Counted from the stretch's first letter, positions 36,901 to 45,746 are shown. The stretch: 64,000 nt of DNA from Cohnella rhizosphaerae (GCF_029525575.1 NZ_JAPDIA010000008.1:744001-808000); one strand, 5' to 3'. The notes: generated by a model not told the origin, from the sequence alone. Made by a program: numbers and translations.

Positions 36901-38376
36901 TTCACCGAAGCGGATCTCGTCGAGCGCTATCCGCAGTTGGACCTCGTCCATGCGGCCGATGCGGTCAGGCTGCTGCTCGATCGGCAGCTGATCCAACGCG
37001 CGCCGCACGCCTCCGGCGAGGACGAGCGGCTGTGGACGAGCGCGCAGGTCGCCGCGAAGCTCGTCCGATGGTCGGTACGGCAGGCGAGAGCCCAGGCCGA
37101 GCCGGCGGATGCGATAAGGTGGTGCAGCCAGATCGCGCTGCTTCAGCATGCTTTGCCCGGCTCGCAGCTGCAGGGCGGCGAAGGCTTGCTCGCCGCGATC
37201 GGCAAGCTGCAGGGCATCTTCTTGCCGCTGTCCCATTGGGAGACGCTCATCCTGCCCGCGCGCGTGCAAGGGTATCGCAAGGAGGATCTGGACCTGCTGT
37301 GCGCGACGGGCGAGGTGCTCTGGATCGGCCGTCGCGAGGAGGAGGAGCGGGAAGGCAAGATCGCCTTTTTCCTCGCGGACGACAAAGCGCTCTACGAGCC
37401 CTACGTTGAAGCGGCCCTGAGGAAGGAAGCGAGGTCGCGCCACCCGCGCTTGGCGCGGCTCGTCAGGGAAGGCGGGGCGAGCTTCCTGACGAAGCTCTCC
37501 AGGGAGACCGACACCCGTCCGTCCGAGCTGCTGCCCGCGCTGATCGATCTGGCCTGGGAGGGGCTCGTCTCCAACGACCAATTCGCGCCGCTCCGGCTCC
37601 ACGCCGATCCCGCCGGCGCCCGGCGTCATGCGCAAGGCAAGACGGGCTCGGGACTCGGCAGATGGTACGCCGTGTCGAGCTTGCTTGATGCGGGGGGCCA
37701 TGACGACAACGGCGAAGCCGTGCGCACGTCCGGCCAAAGCGGCGAACCGGACGAGCAATCCCCGGCGCTCGCCTGGACGAAGCATCTGCTCGATACCTAC
37801 GGGATGGTCAACCGGGAGCTGGTCGCGAAGGTATCGCCGTATCCCTGGGACGTCCTTCAAGGCGTGCTCAGACAGCTCGAGGACTGGGGGCTGGTCACGC
37901 GCGGCGCGTTTATCCGCGGGCTTGACGCCCTGCAGTTCGCCACGCCGGCATTCCGCGACGCCGTCAAGCGGCCCGCAGGCAGGGACGAAGGACAGCTGGC
38001 GGTCTTGTCCGCCGCCGATCCGGCCAATCCCTTCGGGCTGATCGCCGACTGGCCGGCCGGATCGAAAGGCGTGTCGTTCGCGCGCAAGCCAGGCAACTTT
38101 TTGCTGCTCGACGGGGACAAGTGGCTCTACTGGATCGAAAACAACGGCAAGCGCGTGTTCAGCCTGTCTCCGGAAGCGGAAGATCTGAAGGGGCGGGGCA
38201 GAACGGAGCGTCTCCAGGCCGCCTTCCAGACGATCATCCGGCGTCAGAAGCTGGTCAAGCTGAAGCTGGACGCGTGGAACGGCAAAGCGGCGGCCGAAAC
38301 GGAAGCCGGTCGCGCGCTATTGTCCGAAGGCGCGGAGAGACAGATGCGGTCGCTCGTGCTGTGGCTGAAAACTTGA
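33933..38376 (+). CDS. lhr: Lhr-type DEAD/H-box helicase (frameshifted)
   Basis: A very large superfamily-2 helicase of about 1480 residues. The TTG at 33933 is the only sensible start; the spacing from AAGAAAGAAG is adequate. The core has motif I APTGSGKTLAAL, DEIH motif II (VDEIHDLAADKRGAH), motif III (GVSATQKPLSRVA) and motif VI (GIQRIGRAGHAVGE). The long C-terminal region contains ETPYPSPLASQF and many winged-helix-like segments, as in Lhr proteins. A T6 run near 35635-35640 carries an extra base; removing it joins EVPF to WRNEAGGRSYELGEKIG. Lhr proteins are 3'-5' helicases associated with DNA repair. Confidence 0.9.
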
Positions 38377-38486
38377 CGACAGGCGGCAAAAAATGAAACT
38401 TCTTTCATATGATGGTATATCAAGCAAATCGAGCGAAAAGGCGCCGCGCATGCTGTTCCTTCAATCGAAAGGTGTGGTGTGGACGA

Positions 38487-39739
38487 ATGAAAATCGACTA
38501 CGTGGACGTCTTCGCGAAAATCTCGGATAAATTGTACAATTCGGGCATGGACGTCATGCAGACGGCCAGCCGGCTCATTCCGGCCAATACGTTTTGCATC
38601 GCGAATTTGGATCGCGCGAACACGCTTGTCCTGGGCGCCTTCAACCGCGACAAGGTCATCCTGACGGAAGGACTGGTCGTGGCCAACGAGGAATCGTATT
38701 GCGCGCTGGTCACGGAAAAAGCCAAGGGGCCGCTCGTCATCGAAAATAACCTGACGCATCCGCTGACCAGGGACATGCCGGCAACGCAATTCGTCGGAGG
38801 CTGTTCTTTTTTTAGGCGTGCCGGTGCTGACCCCGGACGGCCAAATATTCGGTTCTCTGTGCGCGTTCGACGACCGATTTTATCGTTTCGAGGAACGGGA
38901 CGTGGAACTTCTTCTGTCGTTATCCCGTTTTTTTACCGACGTGCTGGCGCTGGACGAAACCGTCGCGCAGCTGCAGACGGCGCAGGAGCAGGCGATGCGC
39001 GCGCTCGAAGAGAAGGACAATCTGCTTGCCGTGCTGAGCCACGAGATTCGTACGCCGATGAACGGCGTGCTCGGAATGGCCTATCTGCTCCGTTCGACGG
39101 CGCTGACCGAAGAACAGCTTAACTACGTTTCCGTCATCGAGGGCTGCGGAGAAGGGCTGATGGAGATGCTGAACCAGATATTGGAGCATGCCAAGATCGC
39201 GGCGGGGAAAATGTGCGTGGCATCCGAACCGTTCAATCTGGAGGAATGCGCGGAGCAGGTAATTCAAATGCATGCTTTCGAAGCGGGAAAAAAGAACATC
39301 GGACTCCGTTTGTCCATCGATGACAAGCTGCTCGGTAATTATGAAGGAGACGGTCTGAAAATCAGGCAGGTCCTCATTAATCTCGTCAGCAACGCCGTTA
39401 AATTCACGGAGCGGGGGGGAAATCTCGCTGAAGATCGAACCGGCGGACCGGCCCGGCGCGGACGGCGAGGTATGGATCTCCTTCAGCGTATGCGACACGG
39501 GGATGGGCATCGCGCCGGAACGTCAGGATCAGCTTTTCCGCTCCTTTTCCCAGGTCCACGACAAATCGATCAAATGCAATTACGGCGGCATCGGACTCGG
39601 TCTGTCGATCTGCCGCCAATACGCCGAGCTGATGGACGGCAGCATCGATCTGACGAAAACGGGACCCGGCGGTTCCTGCTTTACGCTGACCGTTCCGCTT
39701 CGTTCGCGGCAGAGCAGACGCGCCTTCAACGCGGTTTAG
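38487..39739 (+). CDS. GAF-domain histidine kinase (frameshifted)
   Basis: A soluble kinase of about 417 residues. GAAAGGTG lies upstream of the ATG, at a wide spacing. Residues 1-165 form a GAF domain (ANTFCIANLDRANTLVLG, then GVPVLTPDGQIFGSLCAFD). A short coiled coil precedes HisKA (VLSHEIRTPMNGVLGM), and HATPase_c shows NLVSNAVKFT, VCDTGMGIAP and GIGLGLSIC. Frame breaks occur at T8 near 38806-38813 and G6 near 39413-39418. There is no receiver domain, so it must phosphorylate a separate response regulator, which is not adjacent. It follows the Lhr gene by 110 bp. Confidence 0.88.
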
Positions 39740-39806
39740 GCGCGCAGGTCGACCGAAGCCGTTCCTGCGCGCCGGGACGGCTGCCCTTGGAAGGCGACCA
39801 GTCGCG

Positions 39807-40533
39807 TTATCCCCACTTGATGCCGGTCTTAAAGCCCGCGCCGTGACCTGCGGCCTGGCCGCCGAGCTGAATGCCGGCGCCTTGCGGGCCGACGTGCGCG
39901 CCGGCCTCGAGACCGACGCCGTATTTGCCGCCGACTTGGCCGCCGGCCTTCGCCTCGATTCCCGCGTTCGCGCTCAATTGACCTTTTGCGTGGAGCCCTG
40001 CGCCGTATGGGCCGCCGAGCTGCGCGCCGCCCTGCAGCGATGCGCCTTGGCCGCCGCCGATCTGAGCGCCGGCCTGAACGCCGGCGCCGTGAGGCCCCGC
40101 CAGCTGACCGCCCATATTCGCGTGAATGCCGTGACCGCCGCCGATCCCCCCCGCCCGCTTGCACGCCAAGACCGTTATAGCCTCCTAAATAAGCGCCCGC
40201 ATGGACGCCGGCTCCTTGGCCGCCGCCGTAGTAACCCTGCGTATGCATGCCCGCCTCTATCGGCCCGATATGGCTCTGCGCCTGAAAGCCCGCATGATGC
40301 GTCCCGCTGTCGGGGCCGGTCTGCTCGGGCGGAAGCACCGGCATCGGCATCTGCTCGAGTCCCGGATAAGGCGCGTACGGCTGATACGAATCGGCGTAAT
40401 AGGGGCGCGAAGGATAGCCCGCCGAATAAGCGAGACCCGGATATCCATAATAATCGGGTACGGAGCCATTAAAGGCCGGAACGTAGCCGTAGCCGAAGCC
40501 TTGACCGTTCGAGCCCCGCGGATTGATGTACAT
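39807..40533 (-). CDS. Glycine-rich repeat protein (frameshifted)
   Basis: A low-complexity protein of about 240 residues. The start at 40533 follows GGAGG by eight bases. Residues 1-85 are rich in Tyr, Pro and Gly (YGYPGLAYSAGYPSRPYY). The remainder is Gly/Ala/Gln-rich with a period of about 14 residues, such as GPHGAGVQAGAQIG, GPYGAGLHAKGQLS and GKYGVGLEAGAHVG, ending KTGIKWG. The frame break is in the C6 run at about 40146-40151 (plus strand). There is no signal peptide or membrane helix. The composition resembles spore-coat or exosporium proteins, but I cannot assign a function. Confidence 0.7.
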
Positions 40534-40703
40534 GGCGCTAACCTCCAATTTCTTCAATTGATGGGTTAGCCTATTCCGCGATTGCCGCCAAGGACACCCG
40601 CCCGGTTAAATTTGGGCGGATGGCTGTGTAGCAGGCGCGCCCGGAAGGGGTAAGGGACTGCATAGGCGTCCATGAATCGCCGCCAACGAAGGGAGGACCC
40701 GAG

Positions 40704-41045
40704 ATGCCCGCATCGATCGCAGATGTCACGCAATGGCTCGAATCGCAAACGGACAAAGAGCTGGTCATTACCAAACACGAGGACGACGATATCGACGAGA
40801 CCGTCATCCGGCTCGCCCGCATCGAGCGGACGGGAGAACGGAGGGATGCGCTCGACGACTATACGAACGGGGCCGCGCTGGTGCTCAGAGGGAACGGAAC
40901 CGTCGTCACGGAAGGCAGGGAAGCGCCGTTGCCGAACGATGCCTTCGAGATTCCGCTGGAAGGACTGAGCTTGACGGAAACGGCGGAAAGCGCCGCCTTG
41001 CTCGTGACGGAGCGCGCCCGGTATTCGATCAAGATTCGCGCATGA
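40704..41045 (+). CDS. Small conserved hypothetical protein
   Basis: A cytosolic protein of 113 residues with GAAGGGAGG before the ATG. It is acidic and probably beta-rich: LVITKHEDDDIDETVIRLAR, then GAALVLRGNGTVVTEG and LLVTERARYSIKIRA. The family is not recognised. It is a monocistronic unit ending in a perfect terminator. There is no frameshift. Confidence 0.75.
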   Translation: MPASIADVTQWLESQTDKELVITKHEDDDIDETVIRLARIERTGERRDALDDYTNGAALVLRGNGTVVTEGREAPLPNDAFEIPLEGLSLTETAESAALLVTERARYSIKIRA

Positions 41046-41052
41046 CCACGCG

Positions 41053-41091
41053 AAAAACGCCCGCAGCCTCTGAGGCTGCGGGCGTTTTTTA
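41053..41091. terminator. Perfect bidirectional terminator
   Basis: ACGCCCGCAGCCTC pairs perfectly with GAGGCTGCGGGCGT around one T (41058-41086), flanked by A5 and T6. It can serve both the 113-residue gene on the plus strand and the small membrane protein on the minus strand. Confidence 0.92.
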
Positions 41092-41108
41092 TGCGGGGGA
41101 AGAGGCGG

Positions 41109-41201
41109 TCAATCTCCCGCTTCGATGGCGCTTTTCCCGCCGAGCACGATGACGCCGCCGCCTACGAACATGCAGACGATCAGAATAATAGCATAGACCA
41201 T
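41109..41201 (-). CDS. 30-residue small membrane protein
   Basis: An ATG complementary to 41199-41201, preceded by GGAGGTG, opens a 30-codon frame. The peptide begins MVYAIILIVCMFVGGGVIVLG and ends KSAIEAGD. It is one hydrophobic helix with a short charged tail. The textbook ribosome binding site, the hydrophobic profile and the terminator 20 bp downstream make it a plausible real small gene. The function is unknown. Confidence 0.6.
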   Translation of the reverse strand: MVYAIILIVCMFVGGGVIVLGGKSAIEAGD

Positions 41202-41352
41202 TGCCAACACCTCCGGATTTGGTTACCCTTATCGTAACTTAATCTTACCCGATACGGGTACCGACGAATTCGTGACAAGATCGGGCTGTCCGGCATGCCG
41301 GGCGTGCACGGAGCGTTCGCGCTGTCTCGAATCGCGTCTTGGAGGGGTGCGG

Positions 41353-41899
41353 ATGACGGTTCAAATCGCGCTGCTGCGCGGCATCAATGTCGGCGGCCAC
41401 AATAAAGTGAAGATGGCGGAGCTGAAGTCCGCCTGCGAACAGCTTGGCTTCGAAGACGTGCGCACGTATATCCAAAGCGGCAATATCGTTTTCCGTTCCG
41501 ACCGGTCCCAGGAAGAGATCCGCGAGCTGATCGAGTCGAAGCTGCAGGAAGGGTTCGGCGTCAAAAAGGCGACGGCGCTGCTGCGCACGAACGACGAATG
41601 GCAGCGGGCTGCTTCGCGACTGCCCGTTCTCCGAAGCGCAAATCGCGGCCGCCAGCCAGCTGTACGTGAATTTGCTGGACAAGCCGCCGGACGACGCGCA
41701 GATCGCCCGAATCGCCGAGCTGTCCGCGGAGGGCGAACAATGCGTCATCGGGGATCGGGCGATCTATTTGCTGCTTACGCCGAGCATCCTGGATTCCGCC
41801 TTCGCGATTTTGTTCCAAAAAATGAAGCTGACGTTAACCGCCCGCAACTGGAACACGATGAACAAGCTGGGCGAGCTGGCGGCGCAGACGGAAGTTTAG
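41353..41899 (+). CDS. DUF1697 family protein (frameshifted)
   Basis: A soluble protein of about 182 residues, with GGAGGGG upstream of the ATG. The hallmark IALLRGINVGGHNKVKMAEL opens the protein, followed by FEDVRTYIQSGNIVF and the C-terminal LTARNWNTMNKLGELA. One extra base near 41617 (not in a homopolymer) breaks the frame; removing it gives DCPFSEAQIAAASQLY. The family is widespread and of unknown function. Confidence 0.88.
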
Positions 41900-41928
41900 A
41901 CGGAAGACGGAAGTTGAGGCGCTTATGG

Positions 41929-42516
41929 TTAAGGCTGTCTTTCGATGACGCGGTCCACGATGCCGTAAGCGACCGCTTCCTCCGCGCTCATGAACGTATC
42001 GCGGTCCATGTCCTTTTCCACCCGCTCGAGCGGCTGTCCGGTCCGTTCGGCGGTAATGCGGTTCAGCCGCTCCCGGATAAGCAGGATGCGCTTCGCGCTG
42101 ATGGCGATATCGCTCGCCTGCCCTTGCGCGCCGCCGTGCGGCTGGTGGATCATGATTTCGCTGTTCGGCAGCGCGAAGCGCTTGCCCGGTTCGCCCGACA
42201 GCAACAGGATCGCTGCGAACGAAGCGGCCATGCCGGTGCAGATCGTATGAACCTCGGGCCGGATGAATTGCATCGTGTCGTAGATCGCCATGCCTGCCGT
42301 CGTCGATCCGCCGGGACTGTTAATGTACATGCTGATCGGTTTGTCGGGATCTTCCGCGGCCAGGAACAGCATCTGCGCGACGACGGCGTTGGCCATCGCG
42401 TCGTCGATCGCCGCGCCCAGGAAGACGATCCGGTCTCTCAGCAGCCTCGAATAAATGTCGTACGAGCGCTCGCCGCGCGCCGTCTGGTCGATGACATAGG
42501 GGATATAGCCGTTCAT
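41929..42516 (-). CDS. clpP: ClpP protease subunit
   Basis: A 195-residue ATP-dependent Clp protease proteolytic subunit. The start at 42516 is preferred because GGGAGG precedes it and the protein then begins MNGYIPYVIDQTARGERSYD. The catalytic triad is visible as Ser99 (GMAASFAA), His124 (MIHQPHGG) and Asp173 (DMDRDTF). ClpP forms a tetradecameric barrel with ClpX/ClpC-type unfoldases. No chaperone gene is nearby, so this may be a secondary paralogue. There is no frameshift. Confidence 0.95.
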   Translation of the reverse strand: MNGYIPYVIDQTARGERSYDIYSRLLRDRIVFLGAAIDDAMANAVVAQMLFLAAEDPDKPISMYINSPGGSTTAGMAIYDTMQFIRPEVHTICTGMAASFAAILLLSGEPGKRFALPNSEIMIHQPHGGAQGQASDIAISAKRILLIRERLNRITAERTGQPLERVEKDMDRDTFMSAEEAVAYGIVDRVIERQP

Positions 42517-42700
42517 TGCGAATTCCTCCCGCCTGTTGGTGTGGACGTTCGATCCGGTAATCGTCCGCACGGGCCGAAAGGATACGGCAGCCTAGATTAT
42601 TTTTATCGCGTATCTTTTTCGTCACGCCGTTCGTTTGCTTGATTAAAAGGGCTGCCTGCGCTTGAAGTCCAGCGTGGTGCCGCGAAAGGAGGAGGTGCGA

Positions 42701-43417
42701 GTGATCGATTCTGTCATAAACGTGGAGCGGTTGTCGGCCAGCTTGAGCAGGTACAGCCTGTCGCTCGTGCGTTCGAAAGCCGCGGCGGAGGATCTCGCGC
42801 AAGAAAGCTGGAGCCGCGCGCTGCCCGCGCTGCGGGAGAACGGCGGTCATGCCAATCCGGAGGCGCTCTTGTTGCGCGTCGCGCGAAATGCGTGGATCGA
42901 CGGCTTGCGCCGCGATGCGCGCAAGGCGAAGCTGATCATGGAGACGCCGCCGGAGGAGGCGGCGACCGAGCGTCCGCTGCTGGCGCTCGAGCTCGCGCCG
43001 GTGTTCGCCGCTTTAAACGCGTTTTTGCCGAAGCTGCAGCGAACGGTGTTTTTGCTGCGCGACGTCCTCGGCTATTCGATCAGGGAGACCGCGGACCGGC
43101 TCGGCACGACCGAAGGCGCGGTCAAGGCCGCGCATGCGCGCGCGCGCAGATCGCTTGCGTTCGTGCGCGCGTCGCTCGTCCGGGAAGATGGTCCGGGTCT
43201 GCCGGCGGATGCGGACGAACGGATCGAAGCGCATCTGATGGCCGAAGCCTATGCCAAGGGAGACATCGGCACGCTCGTTGCGCTGGCCAACGGGGAAGCG
43301 CGCATGCAAGCGAGACAGCTGCCCGTTCAGGGCGCCGCTTCGCGCGCCATGCGAGGCGACCGGACGCAGGCGCCCGAAGCCATGCCGCCGGCGCGGGCAT
43401 TGTTACTGGCGGCTTAG
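42701..43417 (+). CDS. ECF-type RNA polymerase sigma factor
   Basis: A 238-residue sigma-70-family factor of the extracytoplasmic-function type. The GTG at 42701 follows AAAGGAGGAGG. Region 2 is around AAEDLAQESWSRALPALREN and region 4 around FLLRDVLGYSIRETADRLGT, followed by a helix-turn-helix TTEGAVKAAHARARR. About 60 extra residues follow region 4. No anti-sigma gene is adjacent, which together with the C-terminal extension suggests control by that extension or by expression level. There is no frameshift. Confidence 0.9.
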   Translation: MIDSVINVERLSASLSRYSLSLVRSKAAAEDLAQESWSRALPALRENGGHANPEALLLRVARNAWIDGLRRDARKAKLIMETPPEEAATERPLLALELAPVFAALNAFLPKLQRTVFLLRDVLGYSIRETADRLGTTEGAVKAAHARARRSLAFVRASLVREDGPGLPADADERIEAHLMAEAYAKGDIGTLVALANGEARMQARQLPVQGAASRAMRGDRTQAPEAMPPARALLLAA

Positions 43418-43456
43418 CAGGCGAGAGCTTTACAAATTCGAGCAGCCGGAAAAGGG

Positions 43457-43504
43457 AAGCTGGGATGCGCGAATCCTAATGGATGCGCGCAATCCAGCTT
43501 TTTT
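43457..43504 (+). terminator. Terminator of sigma-factor gene
   Basis: AAGCTGGGATGCGCG at 43457-43471 is nearly complementary to GCGCGCAATCCAGCTT at 43485-43500. T6 follows at 43499-43504. Confidence 0.8.
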
Positions 43505-43556
43505 CAATAGGATAGAAAGCTATAAAATCGGAATACGCCACAGTCCCGACAGGTAA

Positions 43557-43767
43557 CGCTGTACAGCGCCTTACGACCCTCGCGCATCGTCATGCGGGGC
43601 AAGAAAGGAGGCAACGCTGGATAACGCAGGCTTTTCAGCCGACTGGACGAGCCGTGGCGGAAATGCCTGCCCATCCTTTGCAGGCCGTAGGTTATCCCTC
43701 GCGTAGGCAGATTGCAAACCGGAGCAGCGCAAGCCGGGGGAGGGATAGCGGACTCAGATGACGCTAT
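43557..43767 (+). ncRNA. Candidate IS110 guide (bridge-type) RNA region
   Basis: This is a chain of potential stem-loops upstream of the transposase. CGCTGTACAGCG is at 43557-43568. CGCAT/ATGCG pairs at 43583-43596. GGATAAC at 43619-43625 pairs with GTTATCC at 43691-43697 and encloses GGCT/AGCC (43629-43640) and GCCTGC/GCAGGC (43665-43685, 9-base loop). ATAGCG/CGCTAT pairs at 43745-43767. A TATAAA at 43521 could be a -10 element. IS110-group elements are known to encode a guide RNA in this 5' non-coding region. The assignment here is by position and structure only. Confidence 0.45.
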
Positions 43768-43983
43768 TTCGTAAAAAACGGTGCAATTGCGATCATTTCG
43801 GACTTGAGAGTCGTTATTCTCCCAGATCCAGGCTAAAAAAAGGTCTCAAATTCCGCAATAGTTATCATGAACGAAACCGACATCCTGTTTGCTTATCTCG
43901 GAGGTTACATTTGGGAAAAATGGCGTTTACAGAAACACCCATTTACCAAATACAGAGCTCAAAGCAAAAGGAGTCGGTTTAGT

Positions 43984-45123
43984 ATGAGTATGGCCATCAA
44001 GTACGTAGGTTTAGACGTATCCAAATCCAAAATCGCGGTTGCCTTCGCGGATGAGGGACGAGGAGAAGCACGGTACTTTGGCGTCATCGAGCATAGCAAG
44101 GAAGCGGTATTGAAACTCCTGCAAAGGCTGCGTCGTCCGGGTGAGAAAGAGGAGGTGACTTTAAGGGTCTGTTACGAGGCAGGTCCCACCGGCTATGTGC
44201 TCTATCGTTGGCTATTGACGGCAGGCATCGCTTGCAGCGTGGTCGCGCCCTCGCTCATTCCCAAGCGTGCCGGCGACCGGGTCAAAACAGACAAACGGGA
44301 TGCCATTCGACTCGCACAGCTGTATCGCGCAGGAGAACTGACGCCGGTATACGTGCCCACGCCAGCAGACGAAAGCTTGCGGGATCTCGTTCGCGCACGC
44401 GAGGATGCGGTCGAGGATTTGAATCGTTTTAAGCAACGACTGGGCAAGTTTCTGCTTCGCCACCAGCTTCAGGACGCCAAAGGCGCCAAACCCGGAACTT
44501 TCGCGTACGAGGAATGGCTGGATACGCTGCGTTTTCCCGAGGACAGCTGCAAACAAATGACCTTTCAGGAGTACCGCCAATCGATTTGGGAAACGAAGGA
44601 GCGAATCAAACGATACGAAAAGCAAATTGAAGAACAAGCCGCTTTAAGCGAGCAGGCGCCGGTCGTTCAAGCGCTGCAAGCCTTGCGAGGCGTAGCAGCC
44701 GTCACAGCCGTTACGCTTTCATCCGAGATGATGAGCAGCGACCGCTTTCACTCCGCCTCTTCGTTTATGAGTTACTGCGGACTGGTCAGCAGCGAATACT
44801 CCTCGGGAGGCAGCCGCTGGCAAGGCCGTATTACGAAAGCCGGGAATGCGCATCTGCGTCGGGTACTGGTGGAAGCCGCGAAAAGTTACCGACACGCGCC
44901 CGCGATTCGCAGAAGAATGCGCGACCGTATCGAGGGGCTGCCACCGGAGGTTCAGTCGATTGCCTGGAGCGCGCAGCATCGATTACACAAGAAGTATTGG
45001 AGTCTGGCGCGAAGAGGAAAGCACAAGGGTTGCATCGCGGTCGCGATTGCCAGAGAACTGGCGGGGTTTGTATGGGCGATTGCTAAGGAGATCGAGAAGC
45101 TTCGTTTGCAAGCAGCGGTGTAA
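43984..45123 (+). CDS. IS110-family transposase
   Basis: A 379-residue recombinase. The ATG at 43984 follows AAAAGGAG. The N-terminal DEDD (RuvC-like) domain begins KYVGLDVSKSKIAVAFADE, with the further acidic residues in CYEAGPTGYVLYRWL and KTDKRDAIRLAQLYRAGEL. A central coiled coil leads to the Transposase_20 domain (LRGVAAVTAVTLSSEM, then MSYCGLVSSEYSSGGSRWQG and ITKAGNAHLRRVL), whose serine-rich SSGGS segment contains the likely nucleophile. The gene is intact, without a frameshift, so the element may be active. It is the only insertion sequence recognised in the window. Confidence 0.95.
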   Translation: MSMAIKYVGLDVSKSKIAVAFADEGRGEARYFGVIEHSKEAVLKLLQRLRRPGEKEEVTLRVCYEAGPTGYVLYRWLLTAGIACSVVAPSLIPKRAGDRVKTDKRDAIRLAQLYRAGELTPVYVPTPADESLRDLVRAREDAVEDLNRFKQRLGKFLLRHQLQDAKGAKPGTFAYEEWLDTLRFPEDSCKQMTFQEYRQSIWETKERIKRYEKQIEEQAALSEQAPVVQALQALRGVAAVTAVTLSSEMMSSDRFHSASSFMSYCGLVSSEYSSGGSRWQGRITKAGNAHLRRVLVEAAKSYRHAPAIRRRMRDRIEGLPPEVQSIAWSAQHRLHKKYWSLARRGKHKGCIAVAIARELAGFVWAIAKEIEKLRLQAAV

Positions 45124-45175
45124 ACAACGGGTCCGAACAAAGGAGGCGATTGAGGGGAAGCGATTCTTTTTTTAC

Positions 45176-45345
45176 CTCAGAGGCAAAATCAGGCAAGGTG
45201 GAGAGAAAACCGCGTGAGCCGCTTGAGCAAGCGAATGCTTATGCTCGTCAATAGTTAGCGGGTAAGCTCTCTCCAGACGTATGAATAACATGTGTGAATC
45301 CACGAATATCAGATTGCCGACCAGCGAATTGCTTTTGCCTCTGAG
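45176..45345 (+). ncRNA. Candidate structured RNA / 3' dyad of the IS element
   Basis: CTCAGAGGCAAAA at 45176-45188 is perfectly complementary to TTTTGCCTCTGAG at 45333-45345. Inside it GGAGAG (45200-45205) faces CTCTCC (45269-45274), and CGCTTG/CAAGCG (45220-45233) forms a tight hairpin. It begins 53 bp after the transposase stop. It may be part of the element's right end, a 3' guide RNA as in IS1111-type elements, or a separate small element. Confidence 0.4.
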
Positions 45346-45370
45346 CTAAAGAAGAATTGGCCCCTTCCGT

Positions 45371-45455
45371 CCCCTAAAGGGGAAACGCAGGGAGCGACGC
45401 CCCCTGCACCCCGTTACTCGCCGTAGGGGCACCTCCGGGCATTTCCATGCCGGAG
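45371..45455. other. Cluster of hairpins in the IS110-GntR gap
   Basis: Three hairpins follow closely: CCCCTAAAGGGG at 45371-45382, GCAGGG/CCCTGC at 45387-45407, and CTCCGGGCAT/ATGCCGGAG at 45433-45455. The whole gap 45124-45835 has no convincing gene. Besides these it holds the 3' dyad of the IS element, two TTGACA hexamers (45504, 45556), a copy of the 51-bp-type repeat and the GntR promoter. Confidence 0.5.
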
Positions 45456-45589
45456 ATCCAGAAAAGTATGGGAAATGATGCGACCGCCTGTAAAGAAAAT
45501 CGCTTGACAGGCTTCTATTCGCTATTGTCAAAAACACGGGTGCAAACAGAGACGCTTGACAGTTTCGTTCATATCAGGTGCTCCTGGGT

Positions 45590-45641
45590 CCGCAAGCGGG
45601 CCGCAAAGCGCGATCGGAACAAAATAAGGGCTCCTCAGTCC
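45590..45641 (-). repeat. 51-bp-type intergenic repeat, locus B
   Basis: Reading the minus strand, GGACTGAGGAGCCCTTATTT starts at 45641 and GGACCCAGGAGCACCTGATA starts 50 bases later at 45591. The unit is closely related to the minus-strand units of locus A (21892 and 21943). Conserved positions include GGAC, AGGAGCCCTTAT, GCGAT-like and GCCCGCT blocks. Confidence 0.6.
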
Positions 45642-45746
45642 GTACGCTGCGCGCCATTGCGCAAACAAAGGCAGCGGGCGGCTTTACTTGTGGGAAGCGA
45701 GCCTCGCTGTTCACCTTAATTTTTCCTAAAGCTCGCTTATCCCGCA

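Larger units (their letters stand above)
43505..45345 (+). mobile_element. IS110-family insertion sequence (ends approximate)
   Basis: A DEDD-type transposase gene (43984-45123) flanked by structured non-coding DNA on both sides, between the sigma-factor terminator and the GntR operon. IS110 elements lack conventional terminal inverted repeats and make no clear target duplication, so the ends cannot be fixed from one copy. The stated limits run from just after the terminator T-run to the end of the 3' dyad and are provisional. Confidence 0.6.
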
